Both the position numbers and the translations under genes were made by a program. The notes under the pieces were generated by a model. It saw only the letters and a list, made by a program, of their open reading frames with translations. It ran no database searches and was not told the DNA's origin. Positions 22,161 through 34,225 of a stretch of 64,000 bases of DNA are shown piece after piece. The DNA lies in assembly GCA_031216125.1 (NCBI GenBank), contig CM062376.1:59936719-60000718 (forward strand). Direction: 5' to 3'. How positions within the stretch are numbered: position 1 is the stretch's first letter; every line of letters starts with the position of its first letter. Origin of the DNA: Dalbergia cochinchinensis (lineage: Eukaryota; Streptophyta; Magnoliopsida; Fabales; Fabaceae).

Positions 22161-22615
22161 TGTAACACCCTAATATTCGACCCAATACTACTAGTACGTA
22201 CTTAGGCCAAATATTAGTCATTACTTACTGTCATGGTTCTGTTTACTTGGAAAAATAGCTTAACGAAAATACGAGCCAATTTTTTTTCAAAACATTACTT
22301 AAAATAGAAGCCGCGCGTATCTTACCGGGTCGGTATCATAAAGTGCAGAAATATAAACATAGAAGTGGCTCCGAATCATAACATCATCATAACTGAAATA
22401 CTTCATATATAATATACCTACCCTACGGGGCAAGACTCTTCAAGTACATAATAAACAGGAATACAACAGAAATACAGAATACATGGAAAAGAACTAGAAA
22501 GAAACATCCCTACCCACGTGCAACCTAAGGTGGACAACCTTAACACAAAAGAGGTTTCATCCATACTACGTGTCGTGCGTGCACTAAGGGCTACCCTCCA
22601 ATCTCTACCGCAGAA

Positions 22616-23113
22616 TCACAGGTACGGAGGAACGTAGCCAATCCACGGACAGAGCTCGGTGGGTGCAGGCATGCCCTGTGACTGAACGTGTCGTCTACGC
22701 CGGGGTCGTGGTTTGGGCACCGAAGCCCTCCGACGCTGAGTGACTGTCTCCTCACTGCCCATCGGTCGCCGAGGCGGAGTGGGGGCAGAGTCCTCATGGT
22801 CCATGGGGGAATCCTCTACAGGGTCCTCTTCCGAGTGCTGCGATAGTGGCACATACTCTGGTATGTCAGCTGAACTGGCAGAGTGGGTATGTAGGTTCCT
22901 CTCATGTCGTGCCCGTGCATGCTCAAAAATCATGGGGTCACCATAGGGGGATGTCGGGGAGAAGCGATAACTATATACGGGGTGTGCAAACAGCCGTCCC
23001 AAAAGCATGAAGATGCACACAGTACATCGGCCCTCAAAATGGAATGACCCATGCTCCAGGTCATGGTGGACCTCCCACCGGGGTGTGTCAATGAACAGCA
23101 CGAACGTCGCCAT
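22616..23113 (-). CDS. LTR-encoded ORF, MATFV family, 165 aa (unrecognised)
   Basis: I do not recognise this protein. It starts MATFVLFIDTPRWEVHHD and continues through HFEGRCTVCIFMLLGR, FAHPVYSYRFSPTSPYGD and FEHARARHER. The first about 75 residues match the ORF at 23749-24282 closely in pattern despite marked nucleotide divergence. The C-terminal half is acidic and proline/serine-rich, then arginine-rich (RRRRH), and poorly conserved. There is no signal peptide, membrane segment or known catalytic motif. The conserved N-terminal part mixes beta-prone hydrophobic and aromatic residues. The ATG lies 7 bases after a CTTCAG acceptor-like site, and the ORF sits about 450 bp from the LTR 3' end, upstream of the PBS and gag of any full element. 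Confidence 0.6.
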   Translation of the reverse strand: MATFVLFIDTPRWEVHHDLEHGSFHFEGRCTVCIFMLLGRLFAHPVYSYRFSPTSPYGDPMIFEHARARHERNLHTHSASSADIPEYVPLSQHSEEDPVEDSPMDHEDSAPTPPRRPMGSEETVTQRRRASVPKPRPRRRRHVQSQGMPAPTELCPWIGYVPPYL

Positions 23114-23748
23114 CTCGCTCTGAAGACGTAATGGAAAGAAAGAGATAGAGGGAGTAAGATTCTTACTAAAGAAACTCAGTAGGGTTCTCCTCCTATCCTA
23201 GGTGTCATCATCTACGTCTTCAGGAATCTCAGGTTATTTATAAAACCATGGACACATATTGGTTCAATTATGAGTTTTCTAAAGTCTCCATTTCCGAGAT
23301 CCGTTCCTTTTAATGTAACATCCTAATTTTTAACCCAATACTCTAGAACATATTTAGGTTAATCATTAGTCTGTTACTTCATAGTTCTCATTTTTACTTT
23401 GAAATACTTAGCGGAAAATACGGGAAATTTTTTTTGAAATAAAAAGTGAGAGCCGCGTGATGCGATAAGCGGTAAACCATGTATAGTAAAACAAATGTCT
23501 CACAACATCATAACATAAGGCACACGTGAATAACACTGAATATCATCTCATATATATATAACTTGCCCACTTATAAGTGTGGGACTTACTTTAGTACAAG
23601 GTAAATACACGAAAGGAAATACAACATAAACTTAAACATGATCTACTCCCCTACCCGAGTGCACCTAATGGGATAACCTCTAAACAAAAGAAGATTTATC
23701 CCCATCTAAGTGGTGTGTGCTCTAACCGGGTACTCCATCGGTCGATTG

Positions 23749-24282
23749 TCACCTCATCGACGTCAGTCCTCGCGAACGAGGCAAGTATCCGGGAAACTGG
23801 GTGAGCTCCTCGGGCGTAAAGAGGCGGAACGGGGATCGAGAGTGACCCCCGCGGTGTGGCCGCATCTCCGATCGCCGCACAAGTCGTGGCTGAGTCACGG
23901 TATCCTCACTGCCCTCCCTTATCAATGGTGGAGAGGGGGCAGAGCTCTCGCTATACGGATGAGTAGGCGGGTCCTCGGATGGGTCGATCTCCGAAAAGTA
24001 GGTCCGAGGCACGTAATCGGGATGGTCTCGCATGGCTAAGGTGGCGGTGTGCATGCGGGGCACTCTCTTGTCACGCGTACGCGCGCGCTCAAAAACCCGC
24101 TCGTCGTCGCCATAGGGTGCAGTCGGGGAGAAGCGATGGGGGTGCACGGGATGAGCAAAGGGGCGTCCTACGAACATGAAGACCCGCACCGTGCACTGCC
24201 CCTCAAAATGGTATGACCTGTGAGCCGGGTCATAGTGCACCTCCCATGTCGGGGTGTCCACGAACACTACGAACGTCACCAT
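23749..24282 (-). CDS. LTR-encoded ORF, MATFV family, 177 aa (unrecognised)
   Basis: The longest intact member: VTFVVFVDTPTWEVHYDP, HRSYHFEGQCTVRVFMFVGR, FAHPVHPHRFSPTAPYGDD, FERARTRDKR, then a Ser/Pro/acidic tract (SEIDPSEDPPTHPYSESSAP), EGSEDTVTQPR, and a basic stretch ending in FRLFTPEEL. Hallmarks shared with other copies are DTPTWEVHYD, HFEG, GRPFAHPV, RFSPTAPYGD, DPSEDPPTH, TVTQPR and TPEEL. The ATG directly follows CTTCAG, with a long pyrimidine tract upstream (CCTCTATCTCTTTCTTTCC). Its function is unknown. An accessory protein expressed from a spliced LTR transcript is possible; a fortuitous ORF is less likely given the conservation. Confidence 0.65.
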   Translation of the reverse strand: MVTFVVFVDTPTWEVHYDPAHRSYHFEGQCTVRVFMFVGRPFAHPVHPHRFSPTAPYGDDERVFERARTRDKRVPRMHTATLAMRDHPDYVPRTYFSEIDPSEDPPTHPYSESSAPSPPLIREGSEDTVTQPRLVRRSEMRPHRGGHSRSPFRLFTPEELTQFPGYLPRSRGLTSMR

Positions 24283-24660
24283 CTGAAGACGTGACGGAAA
24301 GAAAGAGATAGAGGGAGTGAGAATCTTGCTAAAGAATCTCAGTAGGGCCTCCTACTACCTAAGTGTCATCATCTACGTCCTCAGTAACCTTGGGTTTACT
24401 TATACAAAATGAATGGGCATGTATTAAGTTCATTTTAAACTTTAAAATATACTTTAGCCAAGGTCCATTCATTTTAGGATGATCTTAATGTCATGAATGC
24501 AACATAATAGAGGATGTATGCATGGCACTACCTAATGAACATACATAAAACATAACATCAAGCATCATCATACTTAGTGGCATAAAGTGGCAATAGTAAC
24601 ATTCATATGGGACAAACTTAGTGACATAATCATAATCATGAAACATCTCTTCCTCATGGG

Positions 24661-25050
24661 CCACCCTAAAAGACAATCGAACTGGGGGTGCTCGGTCGAA
24701 CCGGTGTCACCCAGAACGTGTCACATATCTAGGTTATGAGCTCATACCTTAACTAGTCATCACTAGTTCTTACTTACCACTTAACGATAAGCGTATCATA
24801 AATCATAAATCCCGACTATCTGAGTACGGGTTAGGGGGCAAAACTCTTAGGGGTGCTCGGCTAACCGGGTGTCACCTAAGAGTATAAAATGGTACCAATG
24901 TCACATGAGTTCTATGGAGGTGCTCGAAACCAGGTGTCATCCTAGAACCCATCTTAGTACCTTAATTTTCAAAATCTCTTTAAGTCCCCAAATTTGTCGG
25001 AAATTCAGCTGACACAACGGTCATTACAATCGAATTTCCTTCCAAATTTG
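24661..25050 (-). other. Hairpin domain of LTR 23314-28260
   Basis: Loop-conserved hairpins lie at 24682-24714 (CTGGG/CCCAG), 24844-24882 (CTCTTAGG/CCTAAGAG) and 24909-24948 (GTTCTA/TAGAAC). The long inverted repeat is 24989-25050 (CAAATTTG...GAAATTC and GAATTTC...CAAATTTG). In the last two loops the GGCCGAACC core is damaged (CTAACC, GAAACC) while the stems survive, which may be base-calling error at CG sites. Confidence 0.65.
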
Positions 25051-27257
25051 CTTTATGCCACATAAACATATAACCTCATGAATTCCTCATATGAATAACA
25101 TCATTATCATTTGCATACTACATGCATCATCATAAAACATCCAAACGCTTACCCTTACGGTAGCTTATGCTTTGACCCTTACGGGTCTTAATCTTGAGAT
25201 ATAGTTCTCTACATTCGTCGCTCATATCTTTATGCACCTAAAGGCTCATAATTAATCATCATTCCTAATCCTCATGTTCATACTTAAATCTGAAAAGCAT
25301 AGGGCAGAACCTCTAACTTGTATTTACGGGGTTCTAGAACTTACGTTTTAGACCCTTTCTCGGTTCTGTCTTCGCAGAAGGCGCTATATATTAAATCTAA
25401 ATCAATTATGAGACATTCCTATGCTTAAGGACTAATTATTAATCATGTTTATCATGTTGTAAGGGTGCTGGACAGAATCCAGAAAATTAAATGTTCTAAG
25501 AGTTCTACATTTGCATTTTTTACGGTTTTCTAGTTACTAGTTTCCCCATAGGTGCTAGAATTCAATTCTAATCCAAATGTTACCAAGTTTTTCATGTCTA
25601 AACAATCTAAATCTGATTATGTTCTCATTAAAACAGTTTGGATAAGTTCCAAAAACAAATGGGTCAAAACTATGTTAAATTCTAGCTTTACGGTATTTCT
25701 AGTTAGCTAGTTTCTTACCTATCACGCATAGAATCGCTTCTACATCATCATATGATATTTTCACACATTCCAACACATCAAAACATCATCATACAGCATC
25801 ACACTCAACATATTAGAACCGAAAACATCTTGCCTCAATAAGAGAATTAAATTGACATTTCTAGGTACATAAGTTAACTAGTTTCTCTTGGAATCAATCT
25901 AGAACTTCTAAAACTCTTTTCAAAACATTTTAATTCATCAAGAGGCTAAGAGAAGCCTTAGGTCACTGACCAAAACATATTCCATCCCCTAAAAGAGAAT
26001 AAAATCACAACTTGTGATGACATAACCTTATAAAGTTTTGTAAAGCTTTAAGGAAAACTTAAAACATAGACTATTGGTCCTAGTAGCTAGATGAAAACTC
26101 ATTGCAAGTCCATCATCACTACTTGGCCGAAAATATGCATTCAAAGAATGGTTTCACATTAAACTTTAACTTGGAATGAAATGGGTAAGTCTTTGAGCTC
26201 TAGGTTCTTAAGTTACGACATAACATAAACGTGCTCATGCTTTTCATTTTTAATCTTGCTTACAAAATAAAGTGATGACATAAATTAAATATACAAGGCA
26301 TAAACTTAAACGTGCAAGCTTGAAAGTAAAGATGCAAGGTTCAATTCTTCATTTTAGTGCTCTTGGCCTAACAACAATCGACTATAAGGCCGAAATAGAA
26401 AGGCTTCGAGAATTAAATTAAGTGATGATACAAGTTCCATTTTAATCTTTATGTTCTTAGGTGATAGCTAGAAAGTAAAGATGCATAGCAAAAATGTAAA
26501 TATGAATGCAAGCATAAAATAAATTATACAAGTTCATTTTATCTTTCTAGAGCTCTTAACAAGACTTTAAAGGAATTTAAACCATAACCCAAACTCATCC
26601 AAACAAGGTAAAGTCAAGCTTAGAGTTCTTAAAACTCAACATAATATTCTTAGGAAATCAAACCATGAAGCTTAGAAAAATTAAGGAAATGGCCGAAATC
26701 TTCAAGAAGAAAAAGGAACATTTTAAAACTCTAGAGTTCATGATCTTGATGATATATTAACACCAACATCATGAGTCCTCATCATTGAGTTCATAGAGCC
26801 ATTTTAAAACATCATCAAAGCTAAAGTTCTCAAGAGTTCAAGAAAGGAAGAACTAGAAACATTTTTGTTCAAGAACAAAGATCAAGCTCTGGAGTTTGTT
26901 TCAAGTGATGAACATCATCATGAAACTCTCATCATCAAGCTCTCATTTCTTCATTCCCAAAGGCCCATGGCCGAAAATGGAAAGGAAAAAGGAATGGAAG
27001 AGAAGTTCTAAAAAGAATCAAGAGAAACTATAAACATAAAGCTTAGAACAAGAACTTTAAGGAAAGAAATACTTGAAAGAAAAATCCTTACTTGATGTGA
27101 TGAACTTGAAGATGGAAGAAGAAGATGAAGATGATGAAGAACTTTGAAGAACTTGAAGAACTTGAAGAACACTAGAACTTTGAGAGAAAAAAAAAGCTTT
27201 GAGTGTTCCTAAACTTAGCAAATGATCTAAAAGTGGTGCAAGCTCCTCAAGGCATTC

Positions 27258-27265
27258 TATTTATA
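27258..27265 (-). promoter_or_regulatory. TATA box of LTR 23314-28260
   Basis: TATAAATA on the minus strand in context CTCTATAAATAGAATGCC, about 1.0 kb from the LTR sense start at 28260. Confidence 0.65.
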
Positions 27266-28265
27266 GAGAAATGAAACAAATGAAGGGAGCTCATGGAGAG
27301 GAAGAGCTTCGGGCATGTGTGCAGAATTGGAGGCATCCATGAGTTCCATGAGGTGAGATAATGTGTTCTTGAGGCATGGTGAGGTATGGTTCAAGGTATG
27401 GCCTCAAGCATGGTTCTTTGAGTGAGAAAATAATTAAACATGTGGTCAATGGGGGCATGGCTGTTCGGCCATGTTGCAGCCAAGGGAGGAGAGTTTCTTG
27501 CATTTTAATTGTGGTTTAGAGTTGTGTTTAGGTGTATCTTTGATTATGCTTAAGATTAGGAATTTGTAAGAAGGTGTTTAGGTAAGGGAATGGATAATTA
27601 GGGTGGTCTAGACATAATTAAGGAGTGGTCTTGCACCATTAGTGAGTTAAATCCTCAATTTAGAGTCTAAACAACTCTAGACACATTTCCTTGATTTAAG
27701 GAATTAGAGAGAGAAAACACTATTCAAGATTCCAAGACTAGGAGTCTTGAGTTCTAAAAAGGGATTTAAGTTTAATCTAAGCAATTTTAGGTTCTAATTA
27801 ACTTTAATAAATTATTTTGACTCTAGATTAATTAGGGAAATAAATTAATCTTTGTTTAGAGCCTAATATTGCTTAGGTTTGCTTAATTACGTCATTAAGC
27901 TCAAAAACACTATTCTAGGGGCAAAATCGTAATTTTGCACTAAAATTGCCCGGGACCACCGGGACTTGAATAGAGACCTCTAGACACATGAAAACATGTT
28001 TTTAAACCTCTAGGGAAAGTTTCGGGCTCAAACGGCACCTTTACCCGCGTAAAACGCTATAAGGGTATTTTGGTCATTTTGACTAAATCATGGAAACGAA
28101 ATTTTCGCTTCCGAAAGCATTCTAAGGCCATTCAATCCCCTTCAAACATTGAGTTGACCCTTCGAGGATGATTGAGTTGGTTACCCTCGAATTCGGGTCA
28201 GGAAATGACCTCAGGGACATTTTGGTCATTTCCCTCAGACAGAAAAATCGGGGTGTTACATTTAA

Positions 28266-31200
28266 CATATCACTTGTATTTACATAAATCATGGGAAATA
28301 AATTGTGGGACTTCAATCATATAACTTGGATCATAGAACGTAAAACATATAACTTGGATTATCGAACATAAATCATACAACTTGGATCATATAACATAAA
28401 TCATATAACTTGGTACTTGGCATATGGTGACTTATCTTGGTTACTTAGGTGACATTAAAACTTTCACTTAAACTGGGGCCGCCCTCATATTTCTCCCTTT
28501 TGAGAAATCTCTAGGCTATGAGCTCATACCACACTAGTCGTCCCTAGTATCTAGACTTTTATCCCTTGGGATAAGTCAACTTCTTGACTTTAAGCACGGG
28601 TTTAGGGGGCTAGAATCACATTGTCCCCACTCTTAGTTTGGTGGTTTCAAAGGATTACATTCTCATATTTTAAGTCACCCTAAGTTTAACATGTTACTTC
28701 AAGATGCCTCATAATTAATGCATAATACATAATTACCACTTCGGCATCTCTAAGGTCCTTTTAAAGAAGCAATAACATGAGATTATAAACCATCACATAA
28801 GGGTAATAGTTCACATGGCACCACATACGTCATGAGCTAACACATCAATTCATCATTAAATGAGAGGCACATAATCATCCCTTAAGGTAAAAATCTCTAA
28901 ATCGGGTAACCTCAAACTTCCAAATTATTTTCTTATACCTCTAAGGGATTGATTAACCTCATTACCATGAGTTATTAAGTCCTAAAACCCAATTAATCAT
29001 GGCTGGACAGCATTGGCAGTAAGCTTGTATTAGATGAATTATGGTGTTCTAGAAGATACGTTTTAAACCCTTTCTTACATCCGACTTTTTCTATGATGCA
29101 ACAATTAATACCTAAGCCAATTATGAGTCACTCTCACTGATCTAGATGTCATATAATGTGATTCTATGGATGTTGATCAATCTGGACAAAATTCATATTT
29201 TCTGTACCTATGGGGTTCTAGAATTCACATTTCAAGCAATTAAAGTAACCAAACATGCTCTTAAATGTCTAGAACAATTAGCATGTACTTGGCAAGGTAT
29301 TCAAACATATTTAGACCACCCAAAACATAATTTAAGGTGCTGGAAATGATCATGGTAGAACCGAAATTGGTAAGTCATCAAATCATGTGTAAACTTTCTT
29401 TTTCATGTACATAGGTAACTAGTTTCTCTTGGAACAATTTTGGGACTTCAAAAATACCTTGGAAATCAATTTAACTTGTCAAGAACTTTCATAAAATACA
29501 TAGGGCAGCAACTCTTTAATTTTACTCATGGTTGAAACTTCTAAATATAAGAACATACTCAAAAATACTTTCAAATGTCACTTATGTTTAGGAAAAACTT
29601 AAAACATAAACTATAGGCTCTTGTATCTAATGAAAAACTCATCCTGGAGCTTTCATCATCACATGGCCGAATGCATTTCAAGAAGATACCTTCTTGATTT
29701 AACTTTTCTCAAGATGAAAAGGGTAAGTCTTTGAGCTCTAGTCTCTTAGGTGATGACATAAAAGTAAACGTGCTATGCATTCCATTTTATTCTTCGTTAG
29801 AGAGTAAAGTGAGAGCTTCAAAGTAAACATGAAATGCAAGAACTTGAAATTAAATGTGCAAGGCTCAAAGTAAATATGCAAGTTCCATTCTTTATTTTAG
29901 TGCTCTAAGCCCAGCAACAATCGACTTTAAGGCCAAAATAGAAAGGTTTCGAGATTATTTTAGGTGATATGTAAGCTCTCATTTTACATCTTTAAGTTCT
30001 TACGTGATGACTTAAAATATAAACATGGGATGCAAAGCTTGGAATTTAAACGTGCATTATGCAAGTTCATTCCTTATCTTGGGGTTTAGTGATAGCATAG
30101 AAATAAACATGCTATGCAAAGCATAAAGTAAACGTGAATGCAAGTTACTTTTATCTTGTCTAGAGCTCTTGCAAGACTTTTAAAAAGAACATAGTTCCAA
30201 CCCAAACCTCATCCTCACAAGAAAAGAGAACTACTAGTACTAGAATACTTAAAATGAATCATGACCTTAAAAACTTGAAGATGGCCGAATCTTCATCAAG
30301 AAGAATAAACCATTTTTGAACTCTAGGGACCAAGATCTTGATGATTCAAACACCAACATCTCAAGTCCTCATCATTGAGTATTTTACTATGCTTTAAACT
30401 TCCACCAAAATCAAACTCATGGTAAACATAAAGGAATAAAACTGAAAACATACTTGGTCTAGGAACCAAGTTCAAGCTCTAGAGTTTTGTTCATATGACA
30501 TACATCAACATGAAGCCCTCATCATCAAGCTACCATTTTTTTCAAGTTCCAAAGGCCTTCATGGCTAAAACCTCAAAGAAAAGAGATGGAGTTTTCAAAG
30601 GTTCAAGAGAAACACAACTATTTCTTGAGAAAAACTTGGAAATAATAAACTTTTCTTAAGAAAACTCAAGCTTTAGAGGTTGTTAAGTGACAAGCACCCT
30701 CATGACAACCTCATCATCAAGCTTTCATTTTTCTCATGGGTTTAGGCCCTCATGGCCGAAACATTAAAGGAGAAAGGAGAAGTTCAAACATTCAAGAGAA
30801 ACATAACCTCATGTTCAACTAAACTTGTAAAAGATGAAACCTTTCTTTGAGAAAAACTCCAGCTGTAGAGGCCTCATGTGAGATGAACTCATAGTCACCT
30901 CTAGAGAGCACTCATCATCAAGCCATCATGCCCAAGGCCTTGAGGCCAAAAATGAAAGGAAAAGAAAAGGAAGAAACCGAAAATGAAGGAGCAACATGGA
31001 GGTTCCACCTTTCATCATTTCCCAACAAGATTCAACATAGAAATGAAAAACATATTTAGAAAAGTTCTCTACCTTGTGGTTTTTGAAAAGAAGAGGAAGA
31101 ACTTGAGCTTGAAGAACTCTTGGAAGCTTGGGAGAAAACCTCAAAGTGCTCTAAACTCTAAGCTTTAGTAAAATGAACAAAGGTGCTTCAAGTTCCCTAA

Positions 31201-32258
31201 GCTACCTATTTATAGAGAAGTAAAATGAATTGAAATGTTGGTGGCCTTTTGGGGGGAAAGCATTCGACCACTTTACAGCCACATGGGGGAGGAAATATCT
31301 TTGTTCAAAGCATGGTGTTAGTCATTCAAAGCATGGTAAAAAGTCTAGCTATGCATGTCTTAAGATATGGCTAACAATGTAGCTTATTTCCAAACCTTTT
31401 AAATGAATAAAATCACAAAATTTTGGGTTGTAAAGGAGTAGAAAAAACCATGCATTCCATGTCAAAAAAAAGAAGAAAATATTTTCTAATCTTGAATTTC
31501 CAAAGCATAGGTAAGGTGGTGTAAAACATGTTGTCTTGAAAAGTTTGATTGAAAGCTTGAATGACCACAAAAACAATTCATTCTTTTTGAATTTGAATGA
31601 CATAAATATTTTTAATTTAGAAATGAATTGAAAACCTTGATTGATGTATGACAACTTTTCTTGGAAGAGAAAGCATTTTTGGGAAAGGAAATGTGAATAG
31701 TGAAAATACTATTCATAGTTGCTTTTTCTTTAAAGAAAGGAAAGAATTAGAATTGAGTTGCAAATTTTCCTAAGCAATTTTAGGTTCTAATTAACCTTAA
31801 ATAATTATTTTATCTTTAGATTAATTAAGAAAATTAATTAACCTTTCATTAGAGCCTAATATTGCTTAGGTTTGAGTTAAATAACTCGTTAGGCTTAAAA
31901 TGCACTAAGCAGGGGTAAAATCGTAATTTTTACCAAAAGTTGCCCGGAACCTTCGGGACTTAGACCAACATGGTTCATGCCTTAAAACATCATTTTTGAT
32001 CTCCAGGACGAGTTCGGTTCGGAGTCAAAACTTAAAACGACCTTAAATCGAGTTAGGGGTATTTTGGTCATTTGTACATAGAAATCTCAGAAATGAGGTT
32101 TTTCTGCTCCATTGGACATTCACAATCATACAATCCCCTCTATATAACATATGAACCCTATGAGGATGGCCAAAGTCGGCGTCCTCCAATGTTCAGGTAA
32201 AAATGACCTCAGGGGCATTTTGGTCATTTAAAAGTTTAGAGAAAAACGAGGCGTTACA
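28266..32258 (-). repeat. Sense 5' part of solo LTR 22161-32258
   Basis: About 4 kb holding U3, promoter and leader, with no protein-coding gene. The TATA box is at 31207-31214. The region near 28500-28640 has CACTAGTCGTCCCTAGT-, ATCCCTTGGGAT- and TATGAGCTCATA-type inverted repeats at the position where other LTRs carry TTCGG-loop hairpins, but no TTCGG loop is present here. Confidence 0.8.
31207..31214 (-). promoter_or_regulatory. TATA box of LTR 22161-32258
   Basis: TATAAATA on the minus strand in context CTCTATAAATAGGTAGC, about 1.05 kb from the LTR sense start at 32258. Confidence 0.65.
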
Positions 32259-32263
32259 GAGCA

Positions 32264-33028
32264 CCCCTAGAACGAATGTCCTTTAAAGTGGCCCCATAAG
32301 AAAGTAATGTACGATGATTATGTCACAAATTTTTCCCCACCTGTGATTTCAATTGCCACTTTATGCCACTATTATGATGTTACTTGATATTATGATGAGC
32401 ATTCTTACATTAAGTAGTGCCATGCATACATTCTTTAATATGTTGCATCCTTGATATTAAGAGTCATTCTAAAATGAACGGACCTTGGCTAACTATGTTT
32501 TGAAGCTTAAAATGAACTTGATGCATGCTCACTTATTTCATACACTAAACCCAAGGTTCCTGAGGACGTGGATGATGACACTTAGGTAGTAGGAGGCCCT
32601 ACTGAGATTCTTTAGAAAGATTCTCACTCCCTCTATCTTTTCCTTCCGTCACGTCTTCAGATGGCGACGTTCATGATTTTTGTGGACACCCCGACATAGG
32701 AGGTGCGTCATGATCCGGACCATGGGTCATACCATTTTGTGGGTCACTGTGTCGTTCATGTATTCATCTTCGTTGGATGGCCCTTTAGTCACCCTGTACA
32801 TACTCACTGATTCTTTCTTGCCTCACCATTCGGCGACGACTTTGTGTTCGAGTGCGCACACCCTCGAGAGGAGTAGATCTGCCACACCCCACCGACAGCT
32901 TCTGCTATTTAGGACTACCCATAGTATATGCCTCGCTCCCCCTCATCATTCTCCGAGACGGATCTTTCAAAGGACTCTGCTACTCAGGTACCTTCCAAGG
33001 GATCCTCCCCCACTATGCCGATGGACTT
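32264..33028 (+). repeat. Plus-strand Tekay-like LTR 18424, segment 2
   Basis: Continues the LTR after the solo insertion. It starts with the second arm of the interrupted hairpin (CCCCTAGAACG) and runs through the pyrimidine tract and CAG at 32658-32660 into the LTR ORF. It is cut at GACTT (33024-33028) by the next solo LTR. Confidence 0.85.
32661..33028 (+). pseudogene. LTR ORF (MATFV family), broken, split by two insertions
   Basis: Starts MATFMIFVDTPT immediately after CTTCAG, with a TAG in place of Trp (family WEV). It continues through PDHGSYHF, VGWPFSHPV and FGDDFVFECAHPREE, with further stops, to PMDFG at the insertion point. The reading continues on the far side of both insertions at 51509 (EGSKASITQ), matching FGEDSEPTVTQ in other copies, so the ORF was one piece before the solo LTR (33029-37801) and the full element (37809-51503) landed in it. 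Confidence 0.7.
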
Positions 33029-34217
33029 TGTAACACCCCGTTTTTCTATCTGAGTGGAAAATGACCGAAATGCCCCTGAGGTCATTTTCGGCCCGGAATT
33101 CGAGGATGGCCGACTCGGCAGTCCTCGAAAGGCCAACTCAATGTTTGAAAGGGATTGAATGACCCTTGAGTGGTTCCGGAAGCGAAAATCTCGTTTTCCA
33201 CAGTTTCGGGTCAAAATGACCAAAATACCCCTATAGCGTTTTACGCGGGTAAAAGTGCCGGATGAACCCGAAACCTCTCCAGATGGTTTTAAAAGATGTT
33301 TTTATGTTTTGTGGTCTCAGTTTTGGTCCCGGAGGTCTCGGGCAAATTAAGTGCAAAATTACGGTTTTGCCCGTAGTTTCGTATGTTTACACCTAATCAC
33401 ACGGTTAAGCGAAACCTAAGCAATATTAGGCTCTAATCGAAGGTTAATTAATTTCCATAATTAATCTAAGGTCAAAATAATTTAATAAGGATGATTAGAA
33501 CCTAAAATTGCTTAGATAAACTTAAAACCTTATCTTTAAATTCAAGGACTTTGAGTGTAGGAATCAATGAATAGTGTGCAAATAGTGCACAAATAGTGTT
33601 TTCTCTCTCTTTCCTTAAATCAAGGGATTGTGATACACATTGTTTATTCACAAATGAGTTTTAAATTCTCTAATGATGTAAGAGCACTCATAACCTTGTC
33701 ATAAAATTCCTAATACACATGCTTAGTTACCTAAACTTAAGCTTAATTACTCCTAACCTTGTACCTAAACTAACCTACACTTAATCCTATCATTAACACC
33801 CAATTACATGGAAGATTTTCCTCTCTCCTTGCTGCCCAAATCTGACCGAAAATCATCCCCCATTTTCATGAATTATTTCATTTCAAACTTAAAGGAAAAT
33901 CACCTCAAATCACCTTACTTGTCATACCTTGTCATAATTTCACTCAAGCTTGCTTTTCCAAATGAATAACCAAGTAAAATAAATCATTCCCTTCAATTAT
34001 TTGTGGCTGAAAAACTTCCAGCCATGTTGGTCTTCTAGAAGCCTAATTTCATCCACAATTTAAAGAAAAGATCACTCAAAAACCCATGCTTGAAGCCATA
34101 CCTTGTGTCATGAGCTCCATGCTTCAAACCATGCTTGTATGACACCATCAAAGAGATATTTTCTCTTTCTTACCATCAGCCATGCTTTCCATTCTCTCAC
34201 CTATCACTTTGTTTTTC

Positions 34218-34225
34218 TATAAATA
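34218..34225 (+). promoter_or_regulatory. TATA box of solo LTR 33029-37801
   Basis: TATAAATA in context TTCTATAAATAGGGAGC, about 1.2 kb into the LTR, equivalent to 11818-11825 in the sister LTR. Confidence 0.65.

Larger units (their letters stand above)
23314..28260 (-). mobile_element. Solo Tekay-like LTR nested in solo LTR 22161-32258
   Basis: 4947 bp, flanked by TTTAA at 23309-23313 and 28261-28265. On the plus strand it begins TGTAACATCC and ends GGTGTTACA. In sense it carries the TATA box 27258-27265, donor-like GTAAGG at 27090-27091, the repeat array 26560-26200, hairpins 25050-24661 and an open LTR ORF 24282-23749. It is very similar to the LTRs at 52828 and 62746, so it belongs to the same subfamily as the minus-strand tandem. 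Confidence 0.92.
22161..32258 (-). mobile_element. Solo Tekay-like LTR (minus), itself interrupted
   Basis: Flanked by GAGCA at 22156-22160 and 32259-32263. Its two parts (22161-23313 and 28266-32258) total about 5.15 kb without the nested LTR 23314-28260. In sense (minus) order it has the TATA box at 31207-31214, a donor-like GTAGAG at 31071-31072, the repeat array 30160-29750, a hairpin region near 28500-28640 and the LTR ORF at 23113-22616. Its sequence is the most diverged of the group, yet its ORF is open. Confidence 0.88.

Noticed and set aside
23710..24179. Long plus-strand frames opposite the LTR ORF
   Set aside because: Shadows of the GC-rich minus-strand ORF at 23749-24282; they lack conservation and landmarks.
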